From NCBI RefSeq assembly GCF_902167145.1, contig NC_050096.1, positions 181,695,825 through 181,759,824 on the forward strand: a stretch of 64,000 nucleotides of DNA. Direction: 5' to 3'. The notes beneath the pieces are model-generated. The model was given only the letters and a program-made list of their open reading frames with translations, was not told where the DNA came from and searched no databases. This document shows positions 1-11,287 of the stretch, one piece after another (positions within the stretch are counted from its first letter, which is position 1; each line of letters starts with the position of its first letter). This DNA comes from Zea mays (Eukaryota > Streptophyta > Magnoliopsida > Poales > Poaceae). Position numbers and translations under genes: made by a program.

Positions 1-1248
1 GTTAGAGATCGCCTGTGCGTTGCTTGCGATCCCGTCATGCAGCCCTCTGCTGGCCTCTCCAGGAGCTCTAACCAGCCTGGTTATGATCCTCAGCGATGTG
101 GCTAGCATGTCAAAACCCACTCTGTAGTCTGTACTGCCGTGCCCGCGGTGGTGTCGAGGAAGAAAGCATGGGAGGAGCATAGGGGCGCTGTGAGCTTTGA
201 GAGCAGGACGTTGTTGTTGCACATGTGGGCACGGTTTGCTCGGTGTAGAGCCAGCCTCTCGACGATAAGCAGCCCTTGAGAGATGAGCTGCTTTGGTCCG
301 CCGCCAGAGGGTGGTAAGGTGTCTTCGTCCTTTTTCTCTTTCTCAAAGATATTGAACAAGTTGATACGAGATAGGATGGTAAAGTATAGCAGTCCAATAC
401 CCCCGCGCTTGCTAATGCTCGCTGCTGCTGCTTGTCGTGGTTCTTCTGTTGCAGCAGTTGTAGCTGTGGGAAACCGATAATCAGAGGCTTGAAGCAGTGA
501 AGCCATGTGATGCAATGCTCTGGGGAACTGGTCGATGCGGCGGAGATGATCGCCAGCAGCAAGAGCCGCAACGATCCTAGCGGCACGCTCCCTGGTCTCG
601 CAGTCGCCCACCTCGAGGGCTTCCATGAGGTTCTCAAGGGGACCCCTGCAAGGCAGCAGCAGGCTGGGTGCTACTGGCACCTTGTCGCCGACGAACGTGT
701 CCAGCATGCGAAGCGCAGAACAACGATCGTGCAGCGATTCGGAGCCGAGCAAGCCAACTGCAAAGGTGACCAAGTTTCTGCCCCGCGGCGCTCTCTCGAG
801 TATGGGTATGGTTTTGGTTTCTTCAAGGTATGCCCACACCAAGGCGATGCCCCACTCCCCAAATCTGCACTTCTTGCTCACAGTAGAAACACAGCACTTC
901 TCCAAAACGACCATCATCTTCCACAAGTAGAAGGCATTGCTCTGAGCCAGGGTGAGAGAGTAAAAAATCTGCAGGGATGCCTTGAGCTTTGCTGAATTGG
1001 CAGCATCGTTGCCAACATTGCCATAGTTGTTTGCTCGTAGCCTGAACGATGAAAGAGCTATGGCAACCAGCGGCGCCAAAGTAAGGACTTGAAGCACAAC
1101 AGAATATACAGTTATCAGCACCCCAAGCAAGAGCATCCATACAACCGAGCGACAACACATAGATGATGGCAGATCATCACGTAGTCCAATGTACACATTG
1201 CCCGCTGCCAGGAAATATCCAGTCGTGTACTCGTACAAATCTGCTAGA
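1..1248 (-). CDS. BLE2-like membrane/ARM-repeat protein, exon 2 (frameshifted near its end, continues past window edge)
   Basis: This is the large second exon of a grass BLE2-like (brassinolide-enhanced) protein; the biochemical role of the family is unknown. The splice acceptor is the AG at 1250-1249, which continues exon 1 in frame. It begins with a strongly hydrophobic stretch (about residues 150-185 of the joined protein), then a helical ARM-like section (about 285-365; RCSALRMLDTFVG, ENLMEALEVGD, ARIVAALAAGD) and a family-like QGLLIVERLALHRAN block. The open frame stops with TAG at 104-102. From about 115 down to base 1 another frame reads on with family-like residues (RLVRAPGE). I read this as a 1-nt loss or 2-nt gain near 104-130, either a disabling mutation or an assembly error. 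Exons 1 and 2 together give 498 codons before that stop. The family assignment is from memory of BLE2 sequences. Confidence 0.75.
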
Positions 1249-1380
1249 CTGTTGAGACAAATTAGCTAGGATAACTAACCTGCTACCATGCATATGTCCT
1301 ACTAAAAACCCAGTAGTACAAAGTTCGCGCGCTGCAACGAAAACAATAACATTTGTATAGACACCTTAAAAACATACTAT

Positions 1381-2000
1381 TGTTGAACACCAAAACGAGC
1401 CTCACGGACGGTCCGGCCCTGAGGCCGGACGGTCCGCGGTCTGGACAGTCCGTGGTGGTGGCGCGGACGGTCCGCGCGTGCGCAGAGTCAGTTAGGGTTC
1501 CTAGTTTCTCGCAGGATTTGTTACCTAAAACCGCGGGATTAACTCGGAAAACAGTTTGAAGCGGATCCAGACCTCCCCTTTATATAGATGAAGGGCTACG
1601 GCCGATTGAACCCCCAACAATCGATCAAATCAAGTCTATTTCTCGTTTTTACCTTATGCATCATGAGTAGTTCTAGTTTAGCCCTAGTTTAGTATTCCAA
1701 TCCCTAAATTCTCCGCTTCTCTTCGACTCTACATCGATTAGATGAGTCTTTGTCGGCCTGCCGAGCCTAGACAACCCTTAGGATCTCTCCTCCCTGACGG
1801 GGTCCCTCCCGGGAGCGAGATCCAGGCGCCGCCGGCGACCTTCGCCGCCCCTGCGCACGCACGGACCGTCCGGCCCCAGGGCGCGGCATGTCAGGCAGGG
1901 AACCCTAGCCCTGCGCCAGGTCACGGACCGTCCGCACCTGTGCAGAGAGCACCGCCACCGGTTCTCACGCAGTGATTGGCGCCCAAAAAAGGCACCAACA
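1381..2000 (+). repeat. 5' LTR of element F
   Basis: This 620-bp repeat begins TGTTGAACACC and ends GGCACCAACA, and matches 5122-5740. It contains several near-perfect palindromes of the type CGGACGGTCCG (1405-1470, again at 1862-1872 and 1923-1933) and a TATATAG stretch near 1572 that could be its promoter. Confidence 0.85.
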
Positions 2001-2006
2001 CACTTT

Positions 2007-2024
2007 TGGCGACTCCGCTGGGGA
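2007..2024 (+). other. Primer binding site of element F
   Basis: TGGCGACTCCGCTGGGGA starts 6 nt after the 5' LTR. It begins with the TGG expected opposite a tRNA CCA end. I have not assigned the tRNA. Confidence 0.5.
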
Positions 2025-2060
2025 ATCTGGTGACTAGATCTACTAAAATCAGGCCCTCAA

Positions 2061-4094
2061 ATGGCCGGTTCTAAAGATCATACTGATATCTCCCCAGATA
2101 ATATCCTGAAGATGGCTGTTGAAAATCTGACGGCCGGTGAGCAACAGCAATACGAGGGCTACATGCATCAAGCGAAAGAGAAATTCTTATCACAATACAC
2201 GGTGGATCGCCACCAAAAGGTTATCAAACATGGAGAGACCGACGTCGCATCTCTTCTATCTTCGCTTCAAGTCCCCAACAACGTAAGTAAACCCGACGAT
2301 ATTCAATCTATTAAATATTATGTGGATCAGCGGCAGGATCAAATGAAACAACAGATTGTAGGGTTAGAAGAGTCAATTAGAAAATTAACACGTACATTGG
2401 AAAAGTCTGTTGCTCCTAGTTTTCCATCATAAGAAACTAGTAATAGGGTATTTATGTCTGATGCATCGGCAACAAATGGGGATTCACAGCCCCAACCTTT
2501 ATATGGTATGCCGATGAACTCATATTCAGGGCAAATACAACCACTGCCGTCCCTGCTTGGCAGATCGGCGCCCCTCAACATGGTCGGACCGTCCGAGCCT
2601 CTGTCTGGACCGTCCGACCCATACGCGGATCGTCCGGCTTGCTCTGCCGGACAGTCCGGGGCCGCCCTAGGACCACCGCCATCCCTGATTGGTAGATTGG
2701 CAACCCTGGACGTAGTCGGACCGTCCGAGCTTCTGCCCGGACCGTCCGAGCCTCTGTCTGGACCGTCCGACCCATACGCGGATCGTCCGGCTTGCTCTGC
2801 CGGACAGTCCGGGGCCGCCCTAGGACCACCGCCATCCCTGATTGGTAGATTGGCAACCCTGGACGTAGTCGGACCGTCCGAGCTTCTGCCCGGACCGTCC
2901 GACCCTTACGCGGACCGTCCGGCTTTCCCTGCCGGACAGTCCAGGGCCGCATCAGGACTACCACGTGGCATCCCGATAATGGCGAACGCAACCGGTCAGT
3001 TCGGATTTACCACCGGACAAACCGGATACGCATATGCAGAACCTGCTGTTGCACACCATGCACCAAATTATTACACACCACAGCAGCAGTATGTTTCGCC
3101 CTCTACATATTTAAACCATAGCGCACCATATAATAACAGACACATCAACACTATCGATCGGTCACGGCAAGAAGGTCGATATACTAATGCCCGACCAAAT
3201 GAGCCCCACAGCCCAGGATCCGGTGGTCCGTCACCAGGTGCAATGGAAAGAATTAGGGAAGAGATGAATGAACTATTTCGAGATAAGTTCGGAGTTAGTG
3301 TAGCCAGAGTGGGGCAATCATACCAAAAGTCGTATAATCACTGGTTTGACGCTGTCCCATATCCACAAGGGGCAAGGATACCGGAATTTTCTAAGTTTTT
3401 TGGTGAGAATGGGAGAAGCACACACGAACACATAGGCCAGTTCCTAGCACACCTAGGCGAATTGGCCGATGGAGAAGCATTTCGTGTTCGATTATTTTCT
3501 TTATCCCTTACTGGTACCGCTTTTGCATGGTACGTTGCCCTGCCTCCTAATTCCATTAATTCCTGGAATGAGTTAGAAAGTAAATTTCATGAACATTTCT
3601 TTGTCGGGGAATATGAATTAGGGCTAGCTAACTTAGCTTCGGTCCGCCAAGGACGCGAAGAATCGGTTAATGATTATATCCGGAGGTTCCGGGACACTAG
3701 AAACCGATGCTTTAGGATCCATGTCGCAGACAAAGAGCTAGCAGGGTTAGCTTTTAATGGGTTGCTATCCTACTTAAAAGACAAATTAGATGGGACTCAA
3801 TTCTTTTCGATAGCCCAGCTACATCAGCGGGCTTTAGCCTGTGAAAGCCGATTTAAAGAGACATCAAAATCGGCCGCCTGTACTATACATCTAATAGAGC
3901 GTGATAGTTCAGATGATGAATCCGCAGATGTATATACCGCTGAGTTTATTTGGCCAACAAAGGCCAAATCTTCAGCATGTTCTTCCTTACAGCCGGTTCA
4001 AAAGAATTGGCAAGAAGAGATTAAATTTACCTTTAATGTTGCCAAATGCGATAAGATATTTGATGAGCTACTTAAAATGACAACATTAAATTAA
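2061..4094 (+). pseudogene. gag of element F, with one in-frame stop
   Basis: A single frame runs from ATG 2061 to TAA 4094 and is broken by TAA at 2430-2432. The N-terminal part is acidic and helical. The middle holds a proline/glycine-rich tandem repeat (three 51-residue units). The C-terminal half carries a Retrotrans_gag-like domain (FSKFFGENGRSTHEHIGQFL, LTGTAFAWYVALPP, WNELESKFHEHF, FRDTRNRC), the capsid-like region of grass Gypsy elements. Downstream, frame-shifted remnants contain a Cys/His segment (CKWHNSFSHATNDC, near 4138-4180). It would build the particle that carries the element's RNA. Confidence 0.75.
2548..2960 (+). repeat. Tandem repeat with 153-bp period inside gag of element F
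   Basis: Near-identical units recur: CCATCCCTGATTGG occurs at 2679 and again at 2832, 153 bp apart. The unit length is a multiple of three, so the reading frame survives. Each unit contains several GGACCGTCCG-type palindromes, which also occur in the LTR of the same element. The first unit is more diverged and the third has a shorter form. Confidence 0.8.
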
Positions 4095-4610
4095 CTCATA
4101 CTATCCCTCCTATAGATGAATTGAAGAGACGTGCTTATTGTAAGTGGCATAATTCTTTTTCTCATGCCACCAATGACTGTAATGTTTTTCGTCGACAGGT
4201 ACAATCAGACATAAATGATATATGGCCGGTTAGCTTTTCAGGAAATGCAAGTGGACACACAGCCATTTCCTGTTAATACAATAGATGTCGCATGTGAAAA
4301 GGTCTTAGTTCGGCCCGAAATGGTCGATAAAAGCAAAAGCAAAGACATCATCATTTACGATCCTCGCATGTCAAATATATCGTAGAAGGAGGTTGCTCGA
4401 AAAGTTCTGAATAATAAGACTAACAAATCCTAAAGCGTCGGGGGGCAGACACAATTAAGGAATTGGGCACGACAACCTGACCAGAGCATCGTGGACGGTC
4501 CGGCACCTACGTGCAGGCGGTCCGGTGCTCATAAAGACGGTCCAGCTGGCTCAGCCAGATAGTCCGCCCATGGCCAGAGGCGTCAGTGTCCACACAAAGC
4601 AAGGAAAGAG

Positions 4611-4958
4611 ATGCGAGGGCAAAGCCAACATGACACACATGGTCGGCTAGTAAAAGCCGGCCCTACTTTCGATCAATTGCTAGCCAAAAATGCTAGCAAG
4701 AAGACTCTTCCATGTGATTGGTCAACGAAGAAACCCCGGTCACCTGCTAAAACAAAACGTCTGAACAAAGCGGCCCAAAAGGCGACACAACAAGCATCGC
4801 ATGTTCATCCTATGAGACCAGGGTACTTTCCACCCGTCTATTCATCGTCAGTATATTATCCTGTTCAAATATGGAATGGTACGACGATGAAAACATGGCA
4901 CATGTATAGTCCCTTTGTCTATCCAGACTGGGGGGCACCTCCATTATATTCCTTTTGA
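4611..4958 (+). pseudogene. Remnant of the gag C-terminal region, element F
   Basis: An open frame of 115 residues starts KAGPTFDQLLAK-like after a few codons and turns basic (KKPRSPAKTKR), then Tyr/Pro/Trp-rich. I recall this pattern at the end of gag polyproteins of related grass elements. It lies 0.5 kb after the main gag frame and is separated from it by stops and a frame change, so it is a remnant rather than a separate gene. Confidence 0.45.
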
Positions 4959-5121
4959 TCCATTGATCAAATGGTCATGGCCGAGGAAGATACAATCCGA
5001 AACGACCTTTATACATTGGTGCTTTATTGAATGTTCTCCATTTTAAAAAGTCGGTGACTTACATCAGGTTTAGTTCATATGCTTTTGGTTCATCAACCTT
5101 CACCAAAAGGCAGGGGGCATA

Positions 5122-5740
5122 TGTTGGACACCTAAAAGAGCCTCGTGGACGGTCCGGCCCTGAGGCCAAACGGTCCGCGGTCCGGATAGTCCGCGGTGGT
5201 GGCGCAGACGGTTCGTGCGTGCGCAGAGTCAGTTAGGGTTCCTAGTTTCTCGCGGGATTTGTTACTTAAAACCACGGGATTAACTCGGGAAACAGTTTAA
5301 AACGGATCCAGACCTCCTCTTTATATATGTGAAGGGCTACGGCCGATTGAACCTCCCAACAATCGATCAAATTAAGTCTATTTCTCGTTTTTACCTTATG
5401 CATTAGAAGTAGTTCTAGTTTAGTATTTCAATCCCCAAATTCTCCGCTTCTCTTCGACTCTACGTCGATTAAAGGAATCTAGGTCGGCCTGCCGAGCCTA
5501 GACAACCCTTAGGATATCTTCTCCCCGACGGGGTCCCTCCCGAGAGCGAGATCCAGGCGCCGCCGGCGACCTTCACCGTCGCTGCGCACGCGCGGATGGT
5601 CTGGCACATCAAGCAGGGAACTCTAGCCTTGTGCCAGGTCGCGGACCGTCCGGCCCCTGGTCGCAGACCGTTTGCGCCTGTGTATAGAACACCGCCACCG
5701 GTTCTCACGCAGTAATTGGCGCCCCAAAAAGGCACCAACA
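5122..5740 (+). repeat. 3' LTR of element F
   Basis: This is a 619-bp partner of the LTR at 1381-2000, ending GGCACCAACA and followed by the target duplication ACTAT. Many substitutions and small indels against the 5' copy are visible, some of them degrading the GGAC/GTCC palindromes. Confidence 0.85.
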
Positions 5741-5887
5741 ACTATAATCATAATATTTTGAACATCAATATTCCACATAAATCCTGGTGAACCATTCAAT
5801 GATCTTCGTGAACCATTCAATGAGTATATATATATATATAATATTACATATTTGTATTTTTATTTTTTTAGTTATGACGGTTGAAAG

Positions 5888-6011
<124 letters not shown>

Positions 6012-6868
6012 CAGAATACTCACTATTTCTTTTGTCAATCGGCAGCACTATTTTGTCAATCGGCTACAACTAAACAGGCCAAGGAGTGTGGAAACTGCCA
6101 TTGTAATGGTATGCATGGTGCGTCTAGAAATGCACGAATGTGTGTGTGGCAGCACTATTTGTTCAATCAGCTAGCTACAACTAAATAGGCCAAAGAGTCT
6201 GGAAACTGATAGATCTTTAAGAACATCTCCCCACAACTTCGAGTTGCAAGATCTTCAAGAAAGAATACAAACGGAAGCAAAATATGGCAGACCCCTTTAG
6301 ACTCTAGATTCGAAACCTGTAACCGACCATTTCTGTGAAAAAATATACATTTAATCGCAGTTAATAAAATATTATATGGACCCCTACAGTAAGAACACAC
6401 ACGATATAAAGAGGTACAAAACATTTGAGCATAATATTCTACGTCATCTATGTGATGAATGTCTAGATGCAAACGTTGATGAAACTCCTCCGGTTTTGTG
6501 GCTTCCAAACTAACCCTAAAGACTTTAACCCTAGATGATAGCCTCAACCCAAAACCCAGAACCAAGAACTATAAGATCCAAGAACCAAGCATGTGTCTTC
6601 CTGGACCCATTATACATGGCTCTAAGCCTCTACGATCTCTTTTATAGCACAAGGAAGAAGAGAGGGCGAGGGTTAATTCCTTGTATAGATGACATGCCCT
6701 ATCTAGTAGAGGCTCAGCTACTCCTATCTCTCGTTGTAGTTATTGAGCCATGCGTGGTGCAGCCTCCGATGTGCCAAAGTGTAGAATATGATCTGCCACT
6801 AAATGGGAGCGGCGATGGATATGATGGGGATGGACGAGGGAGAGAGAAATCAAGTTAATTAAGCTTAC

Positions 6869-7218
6869 TTGACTGCAAATGACGTGCTAATGGCAGCGAG
6901 ACACCAAAAGTCGATGAGCTTGAGCACGGAGACGAAGCCACCAAGGAGGACGACGGTGGACCACGTCAGCAACAGGTACGCGAGGCCGGTGGCGACCTTC
7001 CGTGCGGCGGACTCAAGCAGCAGGTAATCGTTGATCAGCCTCTCTTCCGGCCTCCTTGCGAGAAATCTCTCAGCATCACTGTAGTTCTTCTCCATTAATC
7101 TCGCCCACCACCATCTGCTGCTATCGCTTCTTCTAAGCCCCCCTACTGCTGCAATGGGATTGGGAGGCTGTCGCCGCCCTAGCCCTACGGCGCCGGAGGC
7201 GGACGTGGACGACGGCAT
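6869..7218 (-). CDS. BLE2-like membrane/ARM-repeat protein, exon 1
   Basis: This first coding exon gives 116 codons plus 2 nt. The ATG at 7218 is the first in-frame ATG downstream of a TATA box at 7331-7336. The N-terminus is basic and low-complexity. It is followed by a charged segment (MEKNYSDAERFLARRPEER) and a hydrophobic span at about residues 77-100 with LLTWSTVVLLGGFVS, which I recognise as the conserved first membrane region of grass BLE2-like proteins, then DFWCL. The exon ends at a GTAAGC donor (6868), and without splicing a TAA follows at once (6867-6865). Expression would require splicing across the retrotransposon-filled intron. Confidence 0.75.
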
Positions 7219-7330
7219 CTGATTTTTGCTGAAGCTAAAAGAAGAAACAACACAGGTGCGTGCTCCGTGTTTATGATCCGCCTGCACTGCATGCAGCTCC
7301 CAGCTTGTCGTCGCTGCTCCCGGCGGCCCC

Positions 7331-7336
7331 TATATA
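7331..7336 (-). promoter_or_regulatory. TATA box of the BLE2-like gene
   Basis: Read on the minus strand the sequence is GAATATATAGGGG, a good plant TATA box 113 nt upstream of the ATG. A transcription start about 30 nt downstream (near 7300) would give a 5' UTR of about 80 nt. Confidence 0.5.
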
Positions 7337-7518
7337 TTCTCGACAGAGGAACTCCCTTTATTCCTCCATGGCAATCCAATTCGGCAACACGCCCAAGGGA
7401 AGAATAACTTCTTTGCTTGGCTGCGAGTTCGCGCAAAGAATTAGACTGCCTATGCTCGATTGCCTTTTAAGAGAAACTGTTTTTTTGTAAATTGTCGAAC
7501 ATACACTGCATCGGAAAA

Positions 7519-8579
7519 CACTATTACCAGTGTCTGTCAGATTAGCAACTGACGGATTTAAACAGGCAATTACTATATATCACTTTTAGATCCAAGCTAG
7601 GAACGGCGTTTTCATTAGTATAGAGAAGCTCTACAGTGGCGGTCGTAAACCTATTTACAATGACGTTTTTCGTAACAGCTAGTGCTAGGAGCCAATAGAA
7701 ATCATTATTTTTACAGACGGATAACTGAGGACCGCCAGTGAAAATCGATTTTTACTTGCGGTCGGCGTAATAAAACCGCCAGTGCAAATCGTTTCCATAA
7801 AACATAAAACAGCTTCTAAAAATAGCAAAAAATTATTTTTATTAGGGGAGGCCTCGGCCCACCCATCCCACATGTCCGTCTCAGTCGAAGTCACAAAGTC
7901 GCGTCATTTTTCGTGCACTACGTGGTTGCTAGAAATCGAACATCTGACCTCACCTTCACGCGTACCCTCCTCTACCACTCCGCCTATGACGTGCTTTGTG
8001 TCTAGTTTGTAGTTTTGTTGCCCACATATTACAACCAAATAAGTGTAAATTGCTTGTTTGAGACCGTAAACGAATTCAAATAAAAATGTTGTCAACTACA
8101 AAGTTGAATAATTTTTGAAGTTCTATAACTTTCATTTTGACACTTTTTTCATCCGAGGTCGTTTGCAAAATTTGAATTTTAAATTTGACAAATTTAGATA
8201 CAATTTTTGAGAGCCGAAATGATTTCAAATAAAAAAGTTGTCATCTACACAATTTTATAACTTTCAGAGATCTACAACTTTTATTTTGGTGGTTTCATCA
8301 TACGAGATCGTTTGAAAAACTCAAAAAATTAAGGATAAAAATGATTTCTAGTGGCGGTTCCACTAGAAATAGATTTTTACAGGCGGTTTCTTAAGAAAAC
8401 CGTCACTAGAAATCATGGATTTCTATTAGCGGTTTTCGTAAGGAACCGCCTCTAGAAATATGATTTCTAGTGGCGATTTTCTTAAAGAACCGCCACTAAA
8501 AATAGCACAGGCGGTTGATAACCGAATCCGCCTGTAAAAATGTATCGCACCGCAGGCTTTGATCCTTTTTCTACTAGTG
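7519..8579. mobile_element. CACTA-type DNA transposon (non-autonomous); left border uncertain
   Basis: The right end reads, on the minus strand, CACTAGTAGAAAAAGGATCA, a classic grass CACTA terminus. Inside it, subterminal repeats of the type AGTGGCGGTT...AAGAAAACCGCCACTAGAAA recur many times on both strands (7636-7800 and 8350-8540). The left end is placed at CACTATTACCAG (7519) because it is the nearest CACTA word before the first subterminal repeat. I could not find a matching 3-bp target duplication. No transposase is present. Confidence 0.6.
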
Positions 8580-9755
8580 TTTGTAAAATAAAATTGTAAC
8601 TTTTCTCATACGAGCTCAGATCAAGATAAACTTTATATAAAATTATATAGAGCTCAAAGAGACGTCAAACCTTGTACGTTGTTGACAAATTTTAATTTGG
8701 CATGGTTTATATGTTCGAATTACAATATATATTCTAGGCCTGGTTTGACATATATGGTTAACAATGTGTCAATGCCAAGCGGAGACAAAGTAATCATCAA
8801 AGTTGCAATACTCGGTGAGATTTTTAACGTTGCAATCAGCAACTTTTAAATTTAAAATCGTTTAGGACTAGTTTGACAACTTTGTTTTTTTCAAATGATT
8901 TCCATTATCTGAAATGAAAATAAACTAATTTCGCTTAGAAAAATAGAAATCCCTTAGAAAAATAAGGTTGCCAACCTAGTCATCAAAGTGCCAAATATAC
9001 AATATAAAATTCAAAATTGTGTAGTTAAAAGAATAGCATGAGTTGTACAGTCTCAGAGGTCTCAACTCTCAAGTTCATATCCTTGGTGTAGTATTAGAGC
9101 AGTCATAACACTCCACGTCATCTAGTTTGTATAGCATAAATTTACATGCAACATAAGCAATTTGGTGACATGACAAGAAAATTAAGACAAAGAGTAGGAA
9201 ATGGTTTCATCTATGAGAAATTAGGTCTGAGTCCCAAGAAACCATTATTTTGGCGTTGGGAGTGAGCATCCGGTTTCCATCTGTAGAGCCCACACGTAGC
9301 ACACTAGCCGTGTCGTCACGTTCATATTTATTATAACATCACAACAAAAAATTAGTGTTGGAACTTATAGTTTCTATAAGTAATTTTTTAGTCAGATGAC
9401 AGCTATAGAAATTACTTAGTACTTTCTAGGATGTGATTGCTCTTATTAGCCTCGCTCCCAGTCGAGATAGATACCATCTGCATTAGGCTTGACTTCCCAT
9501 AGTCACCGTCAGGCAATGTCTTTCAAATGTAGGAGCACGCGCGCGGCAGAGGTTCACTTTCATGGAGATTTTTGTGCTTGCAGCTTGGTGCACTTAGAAC
9601 CAACGTGATGTACTGACTTTTAATGGGAAGCTATGAAATCGTGTGTGATAAAAATATTGTGTTAGTTAATATTGAAACATTATGGAAGATTGATATTGTC
9701 ATTATTGCAAATTAATTTACATATTTTGAACAGAATATATTTGTGCAAATATGTA
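8580..9755. other. A/T-rich intergenic DNA, no gene seen
   Basis: I see no open frame with plausible protein features, no RNA gene and no element ends. It probably includes old transposon debris. Confidence 0.5.
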
Positions 9756-9764
9756 TTTTGATAT

Positions 9765-10606
9765 GAAAAAAGTCCAAATTACTCTCTCACCTATGGGCGA
9801 TTGCTTATGGCCCCCTAAAGTATTTTTAGTTTATTTTAACCCTCCACCTGTTTGAGTTGTTTCAATTTACCCCCTTAACAAAAATTGTCTTTTTTATTTC
9901 TCTATGTACAAATTTAGTTTTAATTTTAGTTTTGAGTTCAAATTTTGTTAGTTAGTAGCTAATAGCATTACTTAGCTAGAAAAATATATTATAATGTTAT
10001 ATAATTATTTTGATAGGTCAGGGATCAAATAAGATAATAACTTTAATAATATAAAATTAAAAGTGTAATAATAAAAATAACTTACTATACACTTACTATA
10101 TTTTTATAACATAAGTTACGATATTCCTAATCACCTCAAAAAATATGAACTTAAAAGTCAACTTGGACATGGTGAAACGAAAAAGACAAATCTCCCTCTC
10201 ATAAGATTTGCCCTTTCGTTTTTCCACGTACAAGTTGAATTTCTAGTTCATGTTTTCTAAGTTGTTTGAGGACATCATAGCTTATGTTAAAAAGTATATC
10301 AAACTTTTTTCATTATTATTTTAAATTTAGTTTTGTACCATTAAAGTTATTTATCTTACATGTCTCTAACCTATCAAAATAATTATAAAAAATATAATAT
10401 ATGTTTTAGACTAAGTTATAGCATTAGCTACTAACCAACAAAATTTAAACTAAAAACTTATTTTGTAAATAAATAAAATAAATAAATTTTGTTAAGTGAT
10501 AGATAGAACCAACTCAAATAGGTAGAGGGCTAAAATGAACTAAAAATAATTTTGAGGGTTTTATGGACATCGTCCATAGCTGAGGGGAGTAATTTGGATT
10601 TTTTTC
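9765..10606. mobile_element. Fold-back Mutator-like MITE with a perfect 9-bp target duplication
   Basis: The two ends are inverted copies starting GAAAAAAgTCCAAATTACTC and flanked by identical 9-mers TTTTGATAT (9756-9764 and 10607-10615). The similarity continues inward for roughly 250-280 bp per arm (9765 to about 10040 against about 10340 to 10606), leaving a centre of about 300 bp. A 9-bp duplication with long inverted repeats is the signature of the Mutator superfamily. No transposase is encoded. Confidence 0.85.
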
Positions 10607-10629
10607 TTTTGATATCGATGTAACATAAT

Positions 10630-11287
10630 TGTCGGTGTTTCAAACCAGATCCAACAAGTAAATTTGTTTGTGCGCGTTTCAGGGCACAAAATTTATACTG
10701 GTTCGGACAGAACGTCTTTACATCCACCCTTTGATGGCTCATGCTACCGACACCTTGTTGCTCAATTCTCGTAGTAGAGGTTACAAGTAGATGAAAGAGG
10801 GAGGAGCTCCCAAGTCTCTTATGTGTTGCTAACCCTAAGGACTGCGGGTTTGATGCTCTCTACTAAGCCTTAGGCGTCGTGGTGGTTCACTCCTTGTCTT
10901 TGGCCTTTGTGGCCCATCGAGTTTTCTGGTGTGGTTGTTCGCCTATCTGCATGTGACTTCTGTGTGTCGGCCGACCTCCTCTTTTTATAGGCCGGGGTGG
11001 GGTCGGCTATCGGTAGCTCCTTAATTAAGGAAGGAGCTACGGACGCTATGGTTAATGGGACATTCTATTTTGATAAAATCATGTTTGTCTGCATGTGCCT
11101 CGGTCATGTAAGCTTTTCTGATCGAACTCTTTATGGTTGGCAGTGTGACGGCGAAGAGCTCCGACATTATTATTATCGTTTTTGTGCCACACCGACCTCT
11201 GGCCATGGGTGTAGCATGGGTGTCGGCGCGATCCGGCGGTTTGACGTGGGAGGAAGCCATGCATGCATATTGTAGTTAATATTAACA
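10630..11287 (-). repeat. Solo LTR or LTR fragment, minus orientation
   Basis: On the minus strand this stretch ends ...GAAACACCGACA, an LTR-like CA end, and has a TATAAAAAG box near 10983-10992. The outer end is placed at TGTTAATATTAAC (11287, minus) but is uncertain because the hAT element begins a few bases away and no matching flank duplication was found. There is no internal retrotransposon region. Confidence 0.45.

Larger units (their letters stand above)
1381..5740 (+). mobile_element. Non-autonomous Gypsy-type LTR retrotransposon (element F), gag only
   Basis: The element is bounded by two similar LTRs (1381-2000 and 5122-5740) with TGTTG...CAACA ends and a perfect 5-bp duplication ACTAT (1376-1380 and 5741-5745). 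The internal 3.1 kb carries a Retrotrans_gag-type region and gag C-terminal remnants. There is no protease, reverse transcriptase or integrase, so it must rely on another element. It is antisense to the gene whose intron it occupies. The two LTRs differ at many places, so the insertion is not recent. I do not assign a family name. Confidence 0.85.

Noticed and set aside
6167..6565. 132-codon minus-strand open frame in the BLE2-like intron
   Set aside because: No recognisable domain, no link in frame to either exon, and spliced out by good donor and acceptor sites.
7260..7490. 76-codon plus-strand frame over the BLE2-like promoter
   Set aside because: It overlaps the TATA box and 5' UTR of the minus-strand gene and has no protein features.
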